Source of the DNA: Methylacidiphilales bacterium
GTDB lineage: Bacteria; Verrucomicrobiota; Verrucomicrobiia; Methylacidiphilales; UBA1321
Assembly (NCBI GenBank): GCA_021272315.1
Contig: JAJSLI010000115.1
Location: 1 to 63,509, forward strand
DNA: 63,509 nucleotides
Reading direction: 5' to 3'
The stretch's first letter is position 1, and each line of letters starts with the position of its first letter. Under the pieces are notes generated by a model that saw nothing but the letters and a program-made list of their open reading frames with translations, made no database searches and had not been told where the DNA came from. Positions 50,163-61,638 of the stretch are shown here, in pieces. A program made the position numbers and the translations under genes.

Positions 50163-50222
50163 GGCATCGCAAGACTATCGCAACGAACGGGAAAAAATCT
50201 TTAGAGCCAGACTTCACCCTGC

Positions 50223-51701
<1,479 letters not shown>

Positions 51702-51735
51702 GATTTTTTTGGTTACGCGGTTTTTTTGTTAAGGA

Positions 51736-54700
51736 TCAGCTTCCTCCGACACGGGCCACATCGGCGGAATTGGCCTCAAAGGCGGCATCAAGAGCATCGT
51801 CTCCGCTGAGGCCCGCTTGGTGCGCTTTTTTCAACGCCTGGATGACGCGTTTGTAGTCCCGCGGCATGACTTTCACGAATTTGGGCATCATCTCCTCCCA
51901 GAGGGCGAGTATCTTGAAGGCGCGAAGACTGCCGGTGTAATCGGCGTGGCGCTTGATCAGGCGGCGGACAAGTTCGCTTTGCTCCGCTTCCTCCCCGTCG
52001 AATTTTTCCAAGGCGACCATGGATAGATTGCAACGGCCGGCGAAGTCACCGGTTTCATCGAGGACATAGGCGACGCCGCCGCTCATGCCTGCGGCGAAGT
52101 TGCGCCCAGTGGGGCCAAGCACGACAACGGTGCCGCCGGTCATGTACTCGCAGGCGTGATCGCCGACAGCCTCCACCACGGCGTCGACGCCGGAATTGCG
52201 GACGCAGAAACGTTCTCCCGCCATGCCCCGGATGTAGGCTTCCCCGCCGGTCGCGCCATAAAGCGCAACATTGCCGATGATGATGTTTTCTTCCGGCACG
52301 AAAGTGGAGTTTTTGGGCGGATAGACGATGATTTTTCCGCCACTGAGTCCCTTGCCGAGATAGTCATTGGCATCGCCCTCGATTTCGAGCGTGATTCCCC
52401 GGGGCGCGAAGGCGGCGAAGCTCTGACCCGCGGAGCCCTTGAAGCGGAGGTGAATGGTGTCTTCCGGAAGGCCTTGGGCGCCGTGCTTGCGGGTGATTTC
52501 GTTGCCGAGGATGGTGCCGACGACGCGGTTGGTATTGCGGATGGGGAGTTCCGCGTCGATTTTTTCACCGCGTTCGATGGCGGGCCGACAGAGGTCGAGA
52601 AGAGTGGTGACATCGAGCGATTTGTCGAGGCCGTGATCCTGCGGAATCTGGCAGTAACGGCCGACTTCGGGCCCGGCCTTGGGCTGGTAAAGGATGTTGG
52701 AGAAATCGAGCCCAACGGCCTTCCAGTGGGTGATCGCTTTTTTCGGCTCGAGCACGTCGACACGGCCGATCATTTCATTGACGGTACGGAAGCCGAGTTG
52801 GGCCATGATTTCGCGCAGTTCATCAGCGATAAAGCGCATAAAATTAACGACGTGCTGCGGATCACCGATGAAGTTTTTGCGCAAGACGGGGTCCTGGGTA
52901 GCGATGCCGCGTGGACAGGTGTTTAAATGACAGACGCGCATCATGACGCAACCGAGCGCGATGAGCGGCGCTGTGGCGAAACCGAATTCCTCAGCGCCGA
53001 GGAGCGCGGCAACGGCGACGTCGCGGCCCGTCTTGAGCTGGCCGTCGGTTTCGATCACGATGCGGCTGCGGAGATTGTTGAGAACGAGGGTCTGGTGGGT
53101 CTCGGCGAGGCCGAGTTCCCACGGTAGCCCGGCGTGCTTGATGCTGGAGAGCGGTGAGGCGCCGGTGCCGCCGTCGAATCCGCTGATAAGGACGACGTCG
53201 GCGTGGGCCTTGGTGACGCCGGCGGCGATGGTGCCCACGCCGACTTCGGAGACAAGCTTGACGCTGATGCGCGCTCGGCGATTGGCGTTTTTGAGGTCGT
53301 GGATCAATTCAGAAAGGTCTTCGATGGAGTAGATGTCGTGGTGCGGCGGCGGGGAGATGAGGCCGACTCCGGGCGTGGTGTGGCGGGTCTTGGCCACCCA
53401 CGGGTAGACTTTTCGTCCGGGGAGTTCACCGCCTTCGCCGGGCTTTGCACCCTGGGCCATCTTGATCTGGATTTCGCGAGCCTCGGTCAGGTAAAGGCTG
53501 GTGACGCCGAAGCGCCCGGAAGCAACCTGCTTGATCGCGGAGTTCTTGGAGTCGCCCCGTTCGTTGGTCCATGTGTAGCGCTCGGAATCCTCACCACCCT
53601 CGCCGGTGTTGGATTTTCCGCCGATGCGATTCATGGCGATGGCGAGCGCTTCGTGAGCTTCCTTGGAAATCGAGCCGTAGCTCATGGCGCCGGTCTTGAA
53701 GCGCTTCATGATCGACTCGGCGGGTTCGACTTCCGACAGTGGAACGGAGCGGCCTTTTTTGAATTCGAGCAGTCCGCGAAGAGTGAAGGCCTGCTTGTCC
53801 TGATCGTTGACGAGTCCGGAGTATTGCTTGAAAGCGGCAAAGTCATCGAGGCGGACGGCCGCCTGCAGTTTTTGAATCGCCTCGGGACTGGTCAGGTGCG
53901 CTTCGCCTTGATGGCGCCAGCGGTACTCTCCGCCAGCCTCGAGCGTGGGGCCGCTGGTTTGATGATGGGGAAAGGCCCGGGAATGCCGTGTGAGCAGTTC
54001 CCGCGCAATGGCGCTGAGATCGACACCCTCGATACGCGACGGAGTGCGCGTGAAGTATTTGCTGATGACGGAGTCGTGAAGCCCAACGGCCTCAAAAATC
54101 TGGGCGCCCCGGTAACTTTTGATCGTGGAGATGCCCATTTTGGACATCGTCTTCACGACGCCCTTGATTGCGCCCTTTATATAATTCTTGATGGCTGTCT
54201 TTTCGTCGAGGCCGGGCAAAAGACCGTTGCGGGTCATTTTTTCAATGGTCTCAAAAGCGAGGTAGGGATTGATCGCGCCGACGCCGTAGCCAATGAGCAG
54301 GGCAAAGTGATGCACTTCGCGCGGCTCGCCCGATTCGAGGACAAGCCCGATGCGGGTGCGAACGCCTTGGTGGATGAGGTGGTGATGGAGGCCCGCACCG
54401 GCAAGGAGGGCGGGAATGGCCGCGCGGTCACGGTCGACGCCGCGGTCGGAGAGGATGAGGATGTTGGCGCCCTTTTTAATCTCGGCGTCGGCTTCTTCAA
54501 ACAGCCGGTCGAGCACATGGCCGAGTCCCTGCGGACCATCCGTCACCGGGAAGAGCAGCGAAAGGGTGACCACCTTGAATCCGGGTTTGTTGATATGGCG
54601 AAGCTGCGCCAGTTGCGAGTTGGTTAGGATCGGATGATCGAGCTTGATCATGCGACAGTTCGCAGGAGTCGGCTCCAGAAGATTGCCCTCGGGGCCGAGC

Positions 54701-56337
54701 ATGGTGCTGGTCGAGGTGATAATCTCTTCGCGAATGGGATCGATGGGCGGATTGGTGACCTGGGCGAAGAGTTGCTTGAAGTAGTTGTAGAGGAGAACCG
54801 GGCGCTCCGAGAGGACGGCGAGCGGCGTGTCGGCGCCCATGGAACCGAGGGGCTGGACGCCATCCCTGGCCATGGGGCCGATGAGCACGCGCAGATCCTC
54901 GAAGGTGTAGCCGAAAGCCTGCTGCCGCTGGATAATGGATTGAGGGTCCGCCGGAGGGAGACTTTTCGGCACGGGCAAATCGGAGAGAAGCAGGTGGTTT
55001 TTGTCGAGCCACTCGCGGTAGGGATGCTGGCCGGCGATTTTTTGTTTGATCTCCTCATCGGAGACAATGCGTCCCTGTTGCAGGTCGACCAGGAACATGC
55101 GTCCGGGCTGCAACCGGCCCTTGCTCAGGATGCGCTCGGGTTCGATGGGCAGGACGCCGACTTCGGAAGCCATGATGACCAGGCCGTCCTTCGTCACGTA
55201 ATAACGGGAGGGGCGCAGTCCGTTGCGATCCAGCACCGCGCCGATAATGGTTCCGTCCGTGAAGGCGATCGAGGCAGGACCATCCCACGGTTCCATGAGG
55301 CAGGAGTGGTATTCGTAAAAAGCGCGCTTGTCGTCGGGCATGCTTTCGTGATTCTCCCACGGCTCGGGAATCATCATCATCATCGCATGCGGCAGGGAAC
55401 GCCCGGCCATGACCAGGAGCTCGAGGCTGTTGTCGAGCATGGAAGAATCGGAACCGTCCTCATTTATGACGGGCAGAATCTTTTTGATGTCGTCACCGAA
55501 AAGATTGCTGGCAAAGAGGGCCTCGCGCGCGCGCATCCAGTTGATATTGCCACGAAGGGTGTTGATCTCGCCGTTGTGGGCGATGTAGCGGTAGGGATGC
55601 GCGCGGTCCCAGCTCGGAAAGGTATTGGTGGAGAAGCGCGAATGGACGAGCGCAAGGGCGGTCTCCATGGCGGGGTCGAGGAGGTCGGGGTAGTAACGAT
55701 CGACCTGGGTGGGCATGAGCATGCCCTTGTAAATGATGGTCCGGGAGGAGAGGCTGGCGACGTACCATGTGCGGTCGATGCCGGCAGAGCGTATCTCGTT
55801 GGTGGCGCGTTTCCGGATGACGTAGAGTTTCCGCGCGAAGCTCTGGTCGTCGAGCCGCTTATCTCCGCACTGGATGAAAACCTGGCGCGAGATCAATTCG
55901 CCGGACTTGGCGGTATCGCCCAGGGAGGCGTTGCAGGTCGGGACATCCCGCCAGCCGAGCAGGGTCTGGCCTTCCTCGGCGACGATTTTTTCGAAAATCT
56001 GGCGCGCCTTTTCCCGTTTCGCTGTGTCTTGCGAGGTCGAAACCATGCCCACGCCATATTGGCCGAGCTTCGGTAAAGTGATCTTGTTTTTCCGGCACGC
56101 CTTGCGGAGGAACTTGTCGGGCATCTGAATGAGAATGCCGGCGCCATCGCCGGTGTTGGCCTCGCAGCCGCAGGCGCCGCGATGGTCCATATTCATCAGG
56201 ATAGTTAGGGCTTGGCGCACAATTTCATGCGACTTAATGCCCTTCATGTTGACAATAAAACCGACGCCGCATGAATCATGTTCAAATTGCGGGTCATAGA
56301 GACCCTGTTTGGGCGGTAATCCGTGGCAATTCTTCAT
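51736..56337 (-). CDS. gltB: Glutamate synthase large (alpha) subunit
   Basis: About 1,533-residue subunit that takes the amide of glutamine and adds it to 2-oxoglutarate. The class II glutaminase domain has its N-terminal nucleophile at Cys23 ([12 protein letters not shown]); translation from 56337 leaves a 22-residue propeptide, as in the family. An in-frame ATG at 56424 would make it 1,562 residues. Later come the FMN-binding region, the 3Fe-4S cysteines around [12 protein letters not shown] (about residue 1130-1140) and the C-terminal right-handed beta-helix ([18 protein letters not shown]). Length is typical. The gene pair gltB-gltD is complete. Confidence 0.95.
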   Translation of the reverse strand: MKNCHGLPPKQGLYDPQFEHDSCGVGFIVNMKGIKSHEIVRQALTILMNMDHRGACGCEANTGDGAGILIQMPDKFLRKACRKNKITLPKLGQYGVGMVSTSQDTAKREKARQIFEKIVAEEGQTLLGWRDVPTCNASLGDTAKSGELISRQVFIQCGDKRLDDQSFARKLYVIRKRATNEIRSAGIDRTWYVASLSSRTIIYKGMLMPTQVDRYYPDLLDPAMETALALVHSRFSTNTFPSWDRAHPYRYIAHNGEINTLRGNINWMRAREALFASNLFGDDIKKILPVINEDGSDSSMLDNSLELLVMAGRSLPHAMMMMIPEPWENHESMPDDKRAFYEYHSCLMEPWDGPASIAFTDGTIIGAVLDRNGLRPSRYYVTKDGLVIMASEVGVLPIEPERILSKGRLQPGRMFLVDLQQGRIVSDEEIKQKIAGQHPYREWLDKNHLLLSDLPVPKSLPPADPQSIIQRQQAFGYTFEDLRVLIGPMARDGVQPLGSMGADTPLAVLSERPVLLYNYFKQLFAQVTNPPIDPIREEIITSTSTMLGPEGNLLEPTPANCRMIKLDHPILTNSQLAQLRHINKPGFKVVTLSLLFPVTDGPQGLGHVLDRLFEEADAEIKKGANILILSDRGVDRDRAAIPALLAGAGLHHHLIHQGVRTRIGLVLESGEPREVHHFALLIGYGVGAINPYLAFETIEKMTRNGLLPGLDEKTAIKNYIKGAIKGVVKTMSKMGISTIKSYRGAQIFEAVGLHDSVISKYFTRTPSRIEGVDLSAIARELLTRHSRAFPHHQTSGPTLEAGGEYRWRHQGEAHLTSPEAIQKLQAAVRLDDFAAFKQYSGLVNDQDKQAFTLRGLLEFKKGRSVPLSEVEPAESIMKRFKTGAMSYGSISKEAHEALAIAMNRIGGKSNTGEGGEDSERYTWTNERGDSKNSAIKQVASGRFGVTSLYLTEAREIQIKMAQGAKPGEGGELPGRKVYPWVAKTRHTTPGVGLISPPPHHDIYSIEDLSELIHDLKNANRRARISVKLVSEVGVGTIAAGVTKAHADVVLISGFDGGTGASPLSSIKHAGLPWELGLAETHQTLVLNNLRSRIVIETDGQLKTGRDVAVAALLGAEEFGFATAPLIALGCVMMRVCHLNTCPRGIATQDPVLRKNFIGDPQHVVNFMRFIADELREIMAQLGFRTVNEMIGRVDVLEPKKAITHWKAVGLDFSNILYQPKAGPEVGRYCQIPQDHGLDKSLDVTTLLDLCRPAIERGEKIDAELPIRNTNRVVGTILGNEITRKHGAQGLPEDTIHLRFKGSAGQSFAAFAPRGITLEIEGDANDYLGKGLSGGKIIVYPPKNSTFVPEENIIIGNVALYGATGGEAYIRGMAGERFCVRNSGVDAVVEAVGDHACEYMTGGTVVVLGPTGRNFAAGMSGGVAYVLDETGDFAGRCNLSMVALEKFDGEEAEQSELVRRLIKRHADYTGSLRAFKILALWEEMMPKFVKVMPRDYKRVIQALKKAHQAGLSGDDALDAAFEANSADVARVGGS

Positions 56338-56570
56338 TTCTAATAACGAGAAAGATTCAGAAACCGCTGCGGACTTTCCCAATACGACTTTTGCCGTGGA
56401 AAATTGGTTCGCACCCTGGGGCATCCTGTCTTGGCTTTTAGTGTAAGCCGTTTGTTGGGGGCCTTACTTTACCGGTATTGCTCAACACTGACCCAAGATT
56501 GCTTCATCTTTCACATCTGGGCGCCGAACGTGGCGCATGCGATATTTTTCAACCCGCTTTTTCCGCGCGA

Positions 56571-57224
56571 TCAGGTGCAGGCGGTTCTGGCGCTATCCAG
56601 CAGATGATTGACCTCCGCATCGGTGGTGGGCGAAAAGTCCTCGTAGGCCTGCCCAACGGATTGGAAAAAGGAGGGTGCGGCCAAAACGACAATTTCATCC
56701 ACAAGCCGGAAAAATAAATCGTACGCTTCCGGCGAGGCCACCGGCACCGCGATCATAACGCGATCCGACTGCTGTTGTTTTAAAACCCGGACAGCGGCTT
56801 GCATTGTGGAACCCGTCGCAATGCCGTCATCAACCAGGATGATCTTTTGGCCTTGAATACCGACCGGTGGACTATGGTCGTGATACAATTGTTCCTGCCG
56901 GATCAATTCCTTCTTTTCGGCTGCGGCAACAGCTTGGATGGTTTCATCTGAAATTTGAAGCTTCTGAACCACTTCGGCATTGATAACCTGGATGTCGCCC
57001 GGAGCGATGGCCCCCATCGCCAGCTCATCCTGGCCGGGAACGCCGAGTTTCCGAACAATGATCAAGGCGAGCGGCGCGTGAAGTTTCCTGGCGACCTCAT
57101 ACCCCACGGGCACTCCGCCGCGCGGAAGCGCCAGAACGACCACGTCTTTCCGGTTGGCATAACGGACGAATTTTTCCGCCAACTGCCGTCCGGCATCCTC
57201 ACGGTTTTGAAACAAAGCGTACAT
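56571..57224 (-). CDS. Phosphoribosyltransferase-domain protein
   Basis: 217-residue type I PRTase-fold protein. The PRPP-binding loop is IILVDDGIATGST (residues 128-140), preceded by VVVLALPRGGVPVGYEVARK near 27-48 and the FFQSVGQAYEDFSPTTDAEV C terminus seen in a conserved group of stand-alone PRTase-like proteins of unknown substrate. It is not a named purine or pyrimidine salvage enzyme on this evidence. It is 146 bases or more upstream of gltB on the same strand and may have its own promoter. Confidence 0.85.
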   Translation of the reverse strand: MYALFQNREDAGRQLAEKFVRYANRKDVVVLALPRGGVPVGYEVARKLHAPLALIIVRKLGVPGQDELAMGAIAPGDIQVINAEVVQKLQISDETIQAVAAAEKKELIRQEQLYHDHSPPVGIQGQKIILVDDGIATGSTMQAAVRVLKQQQSDRVMIAVPVASPEAYDLFFRLVDEIVVLAAPSFFQSVGQAYEDFSPTTDAEVNHLLDSARTACT

Positions 57225-57394
57225 GGTAAAATAGATTGCTGATCAAATCTCGCACGGCTACGGGGTGTTTTCCAGGGCCACGATCTGCTTTACCCATTCT
57301 TTGAAATTTTTCCGGCGTGAGTAATAACCCCGAGCCTTGCGAAGAGTCCGTCCGAAATCCGGCGACTTTCTGATGATAAGACAACACCTGCATG

Positions 57395-57433
57395 TTCCAA
57401 AGTTTGGAATTTACTTGTCCCTAATCCGGGACA
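57395..57433. promoter_or_regulatory. Two adjacent palindromes upstream of a secreted-protein gene
   Basis: TTCCAAA-G-TTTGGAA (57395-57409) and TGTCCC-TAATCC-GGGACA (57416-57433) lie six bases apart, 22 bases before the start at 57456. They could be operators or a small terminator for the gap; the rest of 57225-57455 shows no gene. The role is not established. Confidence 0.4.
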
Positions 57434-57455
57434 CTTTTAGTGCTATCGTAAAACC

Positions 57456-57950
57456 ATGAGGATACGACTTTTCACCCTTTCCCTTTTGCTTTCGTTAAGC
57501 ATGGCGACATCCGCTTGGGCGCGCCTCGGGGAAACGATGGATCAGTGTGTGGCACGATGGGGACAGCCGGTTCCCTCTGCCGATTTTCCCCCACCCGGTT
57601 ATGAAGGGGATGGTTTCGCTAATTTCGCCACCTTTCAAAAGGGTGACTACCATATCATTGTTGGTTTTCTGAATGGGGTCGTTGCAGTGGAAATTATTAC
57701 CAAGCAAGAAAGTTCCGATCTTTCCGACAATGAAAAGGCGGCCATTTTGGAGGCGGATTCCGCCGGATTGGCATGGATCAAATCAACCACACCGGGCGCC
57801 AATGAGATATGGACGAGAAACGATGGCGCTATCGCCAGCTATGACACCTTCAATCATGGCATGACGATTAAGTCGAAGGAATACCGTGCCGCTGAAGAGG
57901 CCAAAGCTGCTGCGGACGAGAAAGCCAAACTTAAAATCAAGGATTTTTAA
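57456..57950 (+). CDS. Hypothetical secreted protein
   Basis: 164-residue exported protein. The signal peptide is MRIRLFTLSLLLSLSMATSA, cleavage before WAR. The mature chain begins RLGETMDQCVARWGQPV, a start shared by many small Verrucomicrobiota periplasmic proteins, and continues FQKGDYHIIVGFLNGVVAVE with a Lys/Ala-rich helical tail (EEAKAAADEKAKLK). One Cys. Function unknown. It is preceded by two short palindromes and followed by a convergent three-gene operon. Confidence 0.75.
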   Translation: MRIRLFTLSLLLSLSMATSAWARLGETMDQCVARWGQPVPSADFPPPGYEGDGFANFATFQKGDYHIIVGFLNGVVAVEIITKQESSDLSDNEKAAILEADSAGLAWIKSTTPGANEIWTRNDGAIASYDTFNHGMTIKSKEYRAAEEAKAAADEKAKLKIKDF

Positions 57951-57974
57951 ATTCTGGACAAGCTGCCTTCTCTT

Positions 57975-58235
57975 TTAACCCGGTTGCCCGGGGCTCAACC
58001 GGCTTTCAATCTCTTGTAATGCCGCAACCATCGTCGCCTTGGACTTAATTTTGTCCCTGCGAGTGATCCCGGCTGCGCGGCAGCGCCTCCGGAGCGTCTC
58101 AAAGTTCATGCCATGCAGGTCTTGCACCGGGTTGGGGGGCAGCGTCTCCGGAAACGGCCAGGACACCTTTCCCAAAAAGGCAAGAGATTGTCCTGCCAGT
58201 AAATCGAATGAGGGTCGCAGGACAATGCGATTCAT
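57975..58235 (-). CDS. Small basic SAP-like protein, third gene of an operon
   Basis: 86-residue protein. The C-terminal 45 residues (FETLRRRCRAAGITRRDKIK, then SKATMVAALQEIE) resemble a SAP/Rho_N-type two-helix nucleic-acid-binding motif, giving a basic DNA- or RNA-binding candidate; this is a weak match. The N-terminal half (LRPSFDLLAGQSLAFLGKVS) is unrecognised. Its ATG lies only three bases after the stop of the upstream cysteine-rich gene, strong evidence that it is translated with it. Confidence 0.6.
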   Translation of the reverse strand: MNRIVLRPSFDLLAGQSLAFLGKVSWPFPETLPPNPVQDLHGMNFETLRRRCRAAGITRRDKIKSKATMVAALQEIESRLSPGQPG

Positions 58236-58238
58236 AAG

Positions 58239-58463
58239 TCAAAGCATTTTGTTGCTCATACAGGTTTGATGAAGAGCAAGGATGTGGAGCATGTCTTCAT
58301 CGCTTAACTTATGAAGCCATTCATATCTTTCCATAACGCGCATCTTCCTGACTTCGTGCAAGGGGCAGACACACGGATTGCCATGTTCAAAAGGACAGCA
58401 TACGGACAAGCCAAAGACCTGCTTTTGTAATTCATACCTTTTAGAATGTACGGATGCTTCCAT
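58239..58463 (-). CDS. Small cysteine-motif protein (CP-x4-NP-x2-CPL domain)
   Basis: 74-residue protein that is almost entirely one domain: CCPFEHGNPCVCPLHEVRK with three or four Cys, then EWLHKLSDEDMLHILALHQT and a final Cys. About 29 of 62 residues are identical to the C-terminal domain of the product encoded just upstream (58506-58952). The spacing of Cys/Pro suggests a small metal-binding module, which is inference. It sits 42 bases after that gene and three bases before the SAP-like gene. Confidence 0.7.
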   Translation of the reverse strand: MEASVHSKRYELQKQVFGLSVCCPFEHGNPCVCPLHEVRKMRVMERYEWLHKLSDEDMLHILALHQTCMSNKML

Positions 58464-58505
58464 ACCAGCCTTTCTGGCTCCTATGAGCTTTAAAAGGGCC
58501 GCCGC

Positions 58506-58952
58506 TTACTTCTTTTTGGCTTTCTTTTTCCCGGCCAGACAATTTTGACAAAAAGCATTCAGGTCAACCATGCTCATCTCGCTTAACTTGGCAATCCACT
58601 CACGCTTTTCCTTTAAACTGATTTTTCTGACTTCGCGCAACGGGCAGGTGCGCGGGTTGCTTTGGTCATACGGACAGGCGACGGATAAACTGAGGACCTT
58701 CGCCTGAAGCTCTTCCATTTGAGAACCACCGGATGCTACCGGCTTGGGGACCATCTCCATCTGTTCCGGCGGAGCAGGCTCTGATGCCAAAAGCGAACCC
58801 ATCAGCCTTCCCACTGGAATCCAATCCGTCAGCCCCCAATGCCACGCCGGGAGATCGTTCGGAATAAACCCCCACCCGACCGATTGCAACACCTCCTCTT
58901 CGGTAAAAGGCCCCTCCCTTTTACCTTCGATGAGAAGGTAGATATCGTCCAT
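58506..58952 (-). CDS. GYF_2-domain protein with C-terminal cysteine-motif domain
   Basis: 148-residue protein. Residues 1-55 are a GYF_2 domain (IYLLIEGKREGPFTEEEVLQ, then LPAWHWGLTDWIPVGRLM), a proline-rich-peptide-binding fold. A short linker follows, then residues about 80-143 form a domain paralogous to the adjacent 74-residue protein: SVACPYDQSNPRTCPLREVRK, EWIAKLSEMSMVDLNAFCQN with a final Cys, and a KKKAKKK tail. The combination suggests an adaptor. First gene of the operon 58952 to 57975 on the minus strand. Confidence 0.75.
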   Translation of the reverse strand: MDDIYLLIEGKREGPFTEEEVLQSVGWGFIPNDLPAWHWGLTDWIPVGRLMGSLLASEPAPPEQMEMVPKPVASGGSQMEELQAKVLSLSVACPYDQSNPRTCPLREVRKISLKEKREWIAKLSEMSMVDLNAFCQNCLAGKKKAKKK

Positions 58953-59390
58953 GAACCCCCTTGAAACGGGTGGCCGCGAGCTCAGGCTTTCTCAAAGGTA
59001 AAACCCGCCCGTCGGTAATCAAGTAAACAACTGGTTCAACAATTTTATTTTACGAAGGACAAGGCATCTGGCGACGCCTTTTGAGAGGAGAATTAGTCAT
59101 CCTTCAAACTCACCATAAAAACTACTACCTCAAAGGTTCGGTCAAAGGCGCTGATTGTACACAGCAAAGGCGAGAACAACGGGAAGGTCTGCTTTCACAT
59201 TTGCATGAAAAGCCCTATTCCCCGGCGCATCTGTAGTTGGAAGAAATTCTAAATCGAAAAGATGTTGTATCTCGTGCGAACAATGTCGAGCAACGTCTTT
59301 GCAAACTCAAAATTGCAATCAATTCAACTTATACGGCTTTCCTGACATTGGCATAATATCGGCTTTCCTTCCTCTGAGTCTTATCATCAC
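58953..59390 (+). other. 440-bp gap with no clear gene
   Basis: AT-richer than the surroundings. Several frames are open for 30-45 codons but none has a start, ribosome-binding site or recognisable domain. The region separates the minus-strand operon from the plus-strand small genes and probably holds both promoters. Confidence 0.4.
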
Positions 59391-59522
59391 ATGTACCCAG
59401 GGGAATCCATCTTCGACAATCTCATTTTCGCCGGGTGTTTAATCTTGCCGGGGTTGGTTACTTTGTGCGTCATTTTATTCGCTCGTTCGTGGATGTGGCG
59501 GGCCCAATTCAGACAAAAGTAA
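59391..59522 (+). CDS. Tiny membrane protein, 43 residues
   Basis: ORF MYPGESIFDNLIFAGCLILP, continuing with GLVTLCVILFARSWMWRAQF and RQK. Residues about 11-31 form one membrane helix with a basic C terminus, so it should insert with the tail inside. Not recognised. Sixteen bases separate it from a second tiny ORF on the same strand. No strong ribosome-binding site. Confidence 0.45.
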   Translation: MYPGESIFDNLIFAGCLILPGLVTLCVILFARSWMWRAQFRQK

Positions 59523-59538
59523 AAATAGATTTTGTGAA

Positions 59539-59670
59539 ATGCATCCCTGCTTAAAATGCGGGTGTCATCCCGGCTATACCTGCGGCGTAAAGGCAAAAAA
59601 GGCCAAGTCGCAATCGACAGGAATCAAGATTTGCAGGGCACCGTTAACGCTTAAGGGCGTAAACCAATAG
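59539..59670 (+). CDS. Tiny cysteine-rich protein, 43 residues
   Basis: ORF MHPCLKCGCHPGYTCGVKAK, then a basic segment with a further Cys (KICRAPL). Cys at 4, 7, 9, 15 and 32 with neighbouring His give a compact metal-binding or redox pattern, CxxCxC...C. Function unknown. It precedes the second GYF_2 gene by 80 bases. Its small size makes it uncertain. Confidence 0.45.
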   Translation: MHPCLKCGCHPGYTCGVKAKKAKSQSTGIKICRAPLTLKGVNQ

Positions 59671-59750
59671 GATCTGTTTTTAGACTTTTGTCCTCACTTA
59701 TGACATGGCAAACTTCCGCACCCGTGATTGAAAAAGATTTTGGGAGGGAC

Positions 59751-60557
59751 ATGCTCGCAATCTATATTCTTAAAAAGGGCAAACAGTCCGGCCCGTATAC
59801 CGAGGAAGAAGTTCGACAGGACCTGGCCAGGGGAGCTTGGTTGCCTTCCGATCTGGCCAGGCAGGAGGGAATCGACAAGTGGCTTCCGATCACTCAACTA
59901 CTCAGCGGCCTTCCGGTGGAAAAGTCACCCTCTCTCTTACCTCAAAATTTGCAATCTGCGAATATGCCGAATTTACGCAATAAAATGGTCGGCGATCTCC
60001 CGGCAGGAAAGCCGCCCTCCGCTCCGCCTCAGAATTTACAAACTGCGAATATGCCGAATCTACACGGCAGAATCACGTCACACGCTGACAAGGTCAAAGA
60101 ACTCGAAGAGATGGAAGCCGTCCTGGCGGGTGTTTTCAATCGGGAGGCCCAAGCCTGCAGGAACAAGTTTGCGGTACTTGTGCAAGACCTCATCAAGCCG
60201 GCATTCCACGAGTTCAAGGCCACCTTGAGAGAAATCGGGAGGGACGCCGTAATCATCACCAATTTGGCGCACAATCATCAAGTGCTGTCGATTGGGCTGA
60301 CTCTTATTGATCGTTACCTCAGCTTCGGTGCTGGCAAAACCGTAAAGCTCGTCAACCCGGACTTGGATATCTCCAAACGAACGAATGCCAAGTTTTACGA
60401 GGTCTATTGTTCCGACGATTACCTCTGCGTCCGACAAAGAACCGATCCCCACGGTGAGTCGACCATCAAGTCAGTTGCTTTTCAGGACATCACTCCCGCA
60501 TTTTTGGAAAATGAGCTGACCGCATTTTTTGAGCGAGCCTACCCGGCAACGGGCTAG
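59751..60557 (+). CDS. GYF_2-domain protein
   Basis: 268-residue protein from the ATG at 59751, preceded by GGGAGGG; in-frame starts at 59688/59700 would add 17-21 residues before the domain. Residues 1-55 are a GYF_2 domain (AIYILKKGKQSGPYTEEEVR, then LARQEGIDKWLPITQLLSG). Residues about 55-110 hold two copies of a roughly 25-residue linker unit (PQNLQSANMPNLRNK / PQNLQTANMPNLHGR). The C-terminal 150 residues (VLAGVFNREAQACRNKFAVL onward) are a soluble unknown domain. The GYF_2 domain is shared with the operon on the opposite strand. Confidence 0.8.
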   Translation: MLAIYILKKGKQSGPYTEEEVRQDLARGAWLPSDLARQEGIDKWLPITQLLSGLPVEKSPSLLPQNLQSANMPNLRNKMVGDLPAGKPPSAPPQNLQTANMPNLHGRITSHADKVKELEEMEAVLAGVFNREAQACRNKFAVLVQDLIKPAFHEFKATLREIGRDAVIITNLAHNHQVLSIGLTLIDRYLSFGAGKTVKLVNPDLDISKRTNAKFYEVYCSDDYLCVRQRTDPHGESTIKSVAFQDITPAFLENELTAFFERAYPATG

Positions 60558-60560
60558 ACA

Positions 60561-61061
60561 TTATTCTCCAGGACCTCTCGATGATGGGCCATGACCCACG
60601 CCGGGCGCCTGAAACTTGATGTCATACTTCGGGACAATGCAATCAATATCTTCGATTTCGGTTTCAATTACGGCATAGCCCAGTCCATCGGCGCCAATGC
60701 TTAAAAAATAGGCTTTGGACTTGTCTTCAAGCAGATTCCAAACATGCAGCATCTTCCCGGCATCATCGGCGATCCGGGCCTTCCCGCGAAGATTGACGAT
60801 CATCGTCATGGTGTCGTCGCTGAACATCCAACTTACGCTGGGATTATGTCTGATGTGTTCGATCTTTCGGCTCTTCGGCGAAGTGATGGTGTATAGCAGA
60901 GGAAAATCGTGCAAGGAAAGCGTGGCCATCCAGCGCATATGAGGCATCCCCTGCTGATCGACGGTTCCCAGGATGCCGGGTCGCTTTCCATCGGCCAGTT
61001 TTTTGGCCAAGTCGATTGCATGATTCGCAACTTCCTCCCGCAACGACTTGTGGGAACCCAT
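60561..61061 (-). CDS. Pyridoxamine 5'-phosphate oxidase-like flavin-binding protein
   Basis: 166-residue split-barrel protein similar to the general stress protein 26 / PNPOx-like group: GKRPGILGTVDQQGMPHMRWMATL, SLHDFPLLYTITSPKSRKIE, and HIRHNPSVSWMFSDDTMTMI. Such proteins bind FMN or related cofactors; many have no known substrate, so I do not assign PdxH. It converges with the GYF_2 gene (stops three bases apart). Confidence 0.82.
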   Translation of the reverse strand: MGSHKSLREEVANHAIDLAKKLADGKRPGILGTVDQQGMPHMRWMATLSLHDFPLLYTITSPKSRKIEHIRHNPSVSWMFSDDTMTMIVNLRGKARIADDAGKMLHVWNLLEDKSKAYFLSIGADGLGYAVIETEIEDIDCIVPKYDIKFQAPGVGHGPSSRGPGE

Positions 61062-61127
61062 GGCTGCCTTTGATAAGAGTTCTAAGGGAAACTGGGGCCG
61101 TCCCCGTTTTTACACAGCTCCGGGAAA

Positions 61128-61433
61128 TCACCCCCAACTCTCGTTCATCGAATCGAGTCCCGATTTTTTCAGATCGTCCGGCGTCATGGCGATGCGGGCC
61201 TCGACCTTGGCGTCGAAGGTCAGGAACCACGGCTCGCACAACGCCGGTATCTTCGACGCATCGGCGACCTCCAGGACCGCCACCGCGCCGCGCAGGCCGT
61301 CGTGATCAGTAAAATAAATCGCCTCCGGCTTGAGCGCCTTCAGGATGCGGTCCAACTTTTCGCCCACAGTGCCATCCTTCACGGCTGCATTAAAAGGAGC
61401 ATTTGGAAACGTGATATTAAACAACATTATCAT
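61128..61433 (-). CDS. Small DUF3303-like protein
   Basis: 101-residue protein starting at the ATG at 61433, seven bases after a GAGG ribosome-binding site (an in-frame start at 61457 would add eight residues). It has IMLFNITFPNAPFNAAVKDG, IYFTDHDGLRGAVAVLEVAD, PALCEPWFLTFDAKVEARIA, a pattern seen in small ferredoxin-like-fold proteins such as DUF3303. Function unknown. Conserved enough in style to be real. Confidence 0.75.
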   Translation of the reverse strand: MIMLFNITFPNAPFNAAVKDGTVGEKLDRILKALKPEAIYFTDHDGLRGAVAVLEVADASKIPALCEPWFLTFDAKVEARIAMTPDDLKKSGLDSMNESWG

Positions 61434-61638
61434 GATAGGTCCTCGGTTGGTTGGCAAAGCTTAGGTTTTCCCGTCAAGCTAAGGGCTGACGGCAATCAGT
61501 CGAATACAAAATGAGGCGGCAAAAAACGGGGAGGATCCGTCCCCTTTTCTCTCGCCCATCGGAAGGTTGTGCGGCAAATTGGAACCTGACATCAATATCA
61601 GGCTGATCCTCACTGTGCCTTGCTGCTGAGAACCTTTC

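Noticed and set aside
53203-56076. Two long plus-strand frames (474 and 480 codons)
   Set aside because: Antisense shadows of gltB, which is unambiguous on the other strand.
57199-57393. 64-codon minus-strand ORF upstream of the PRTase gene
   Set aside because: All three minus frames are open for 40 or more codons here; none stands out by composition or start signal.
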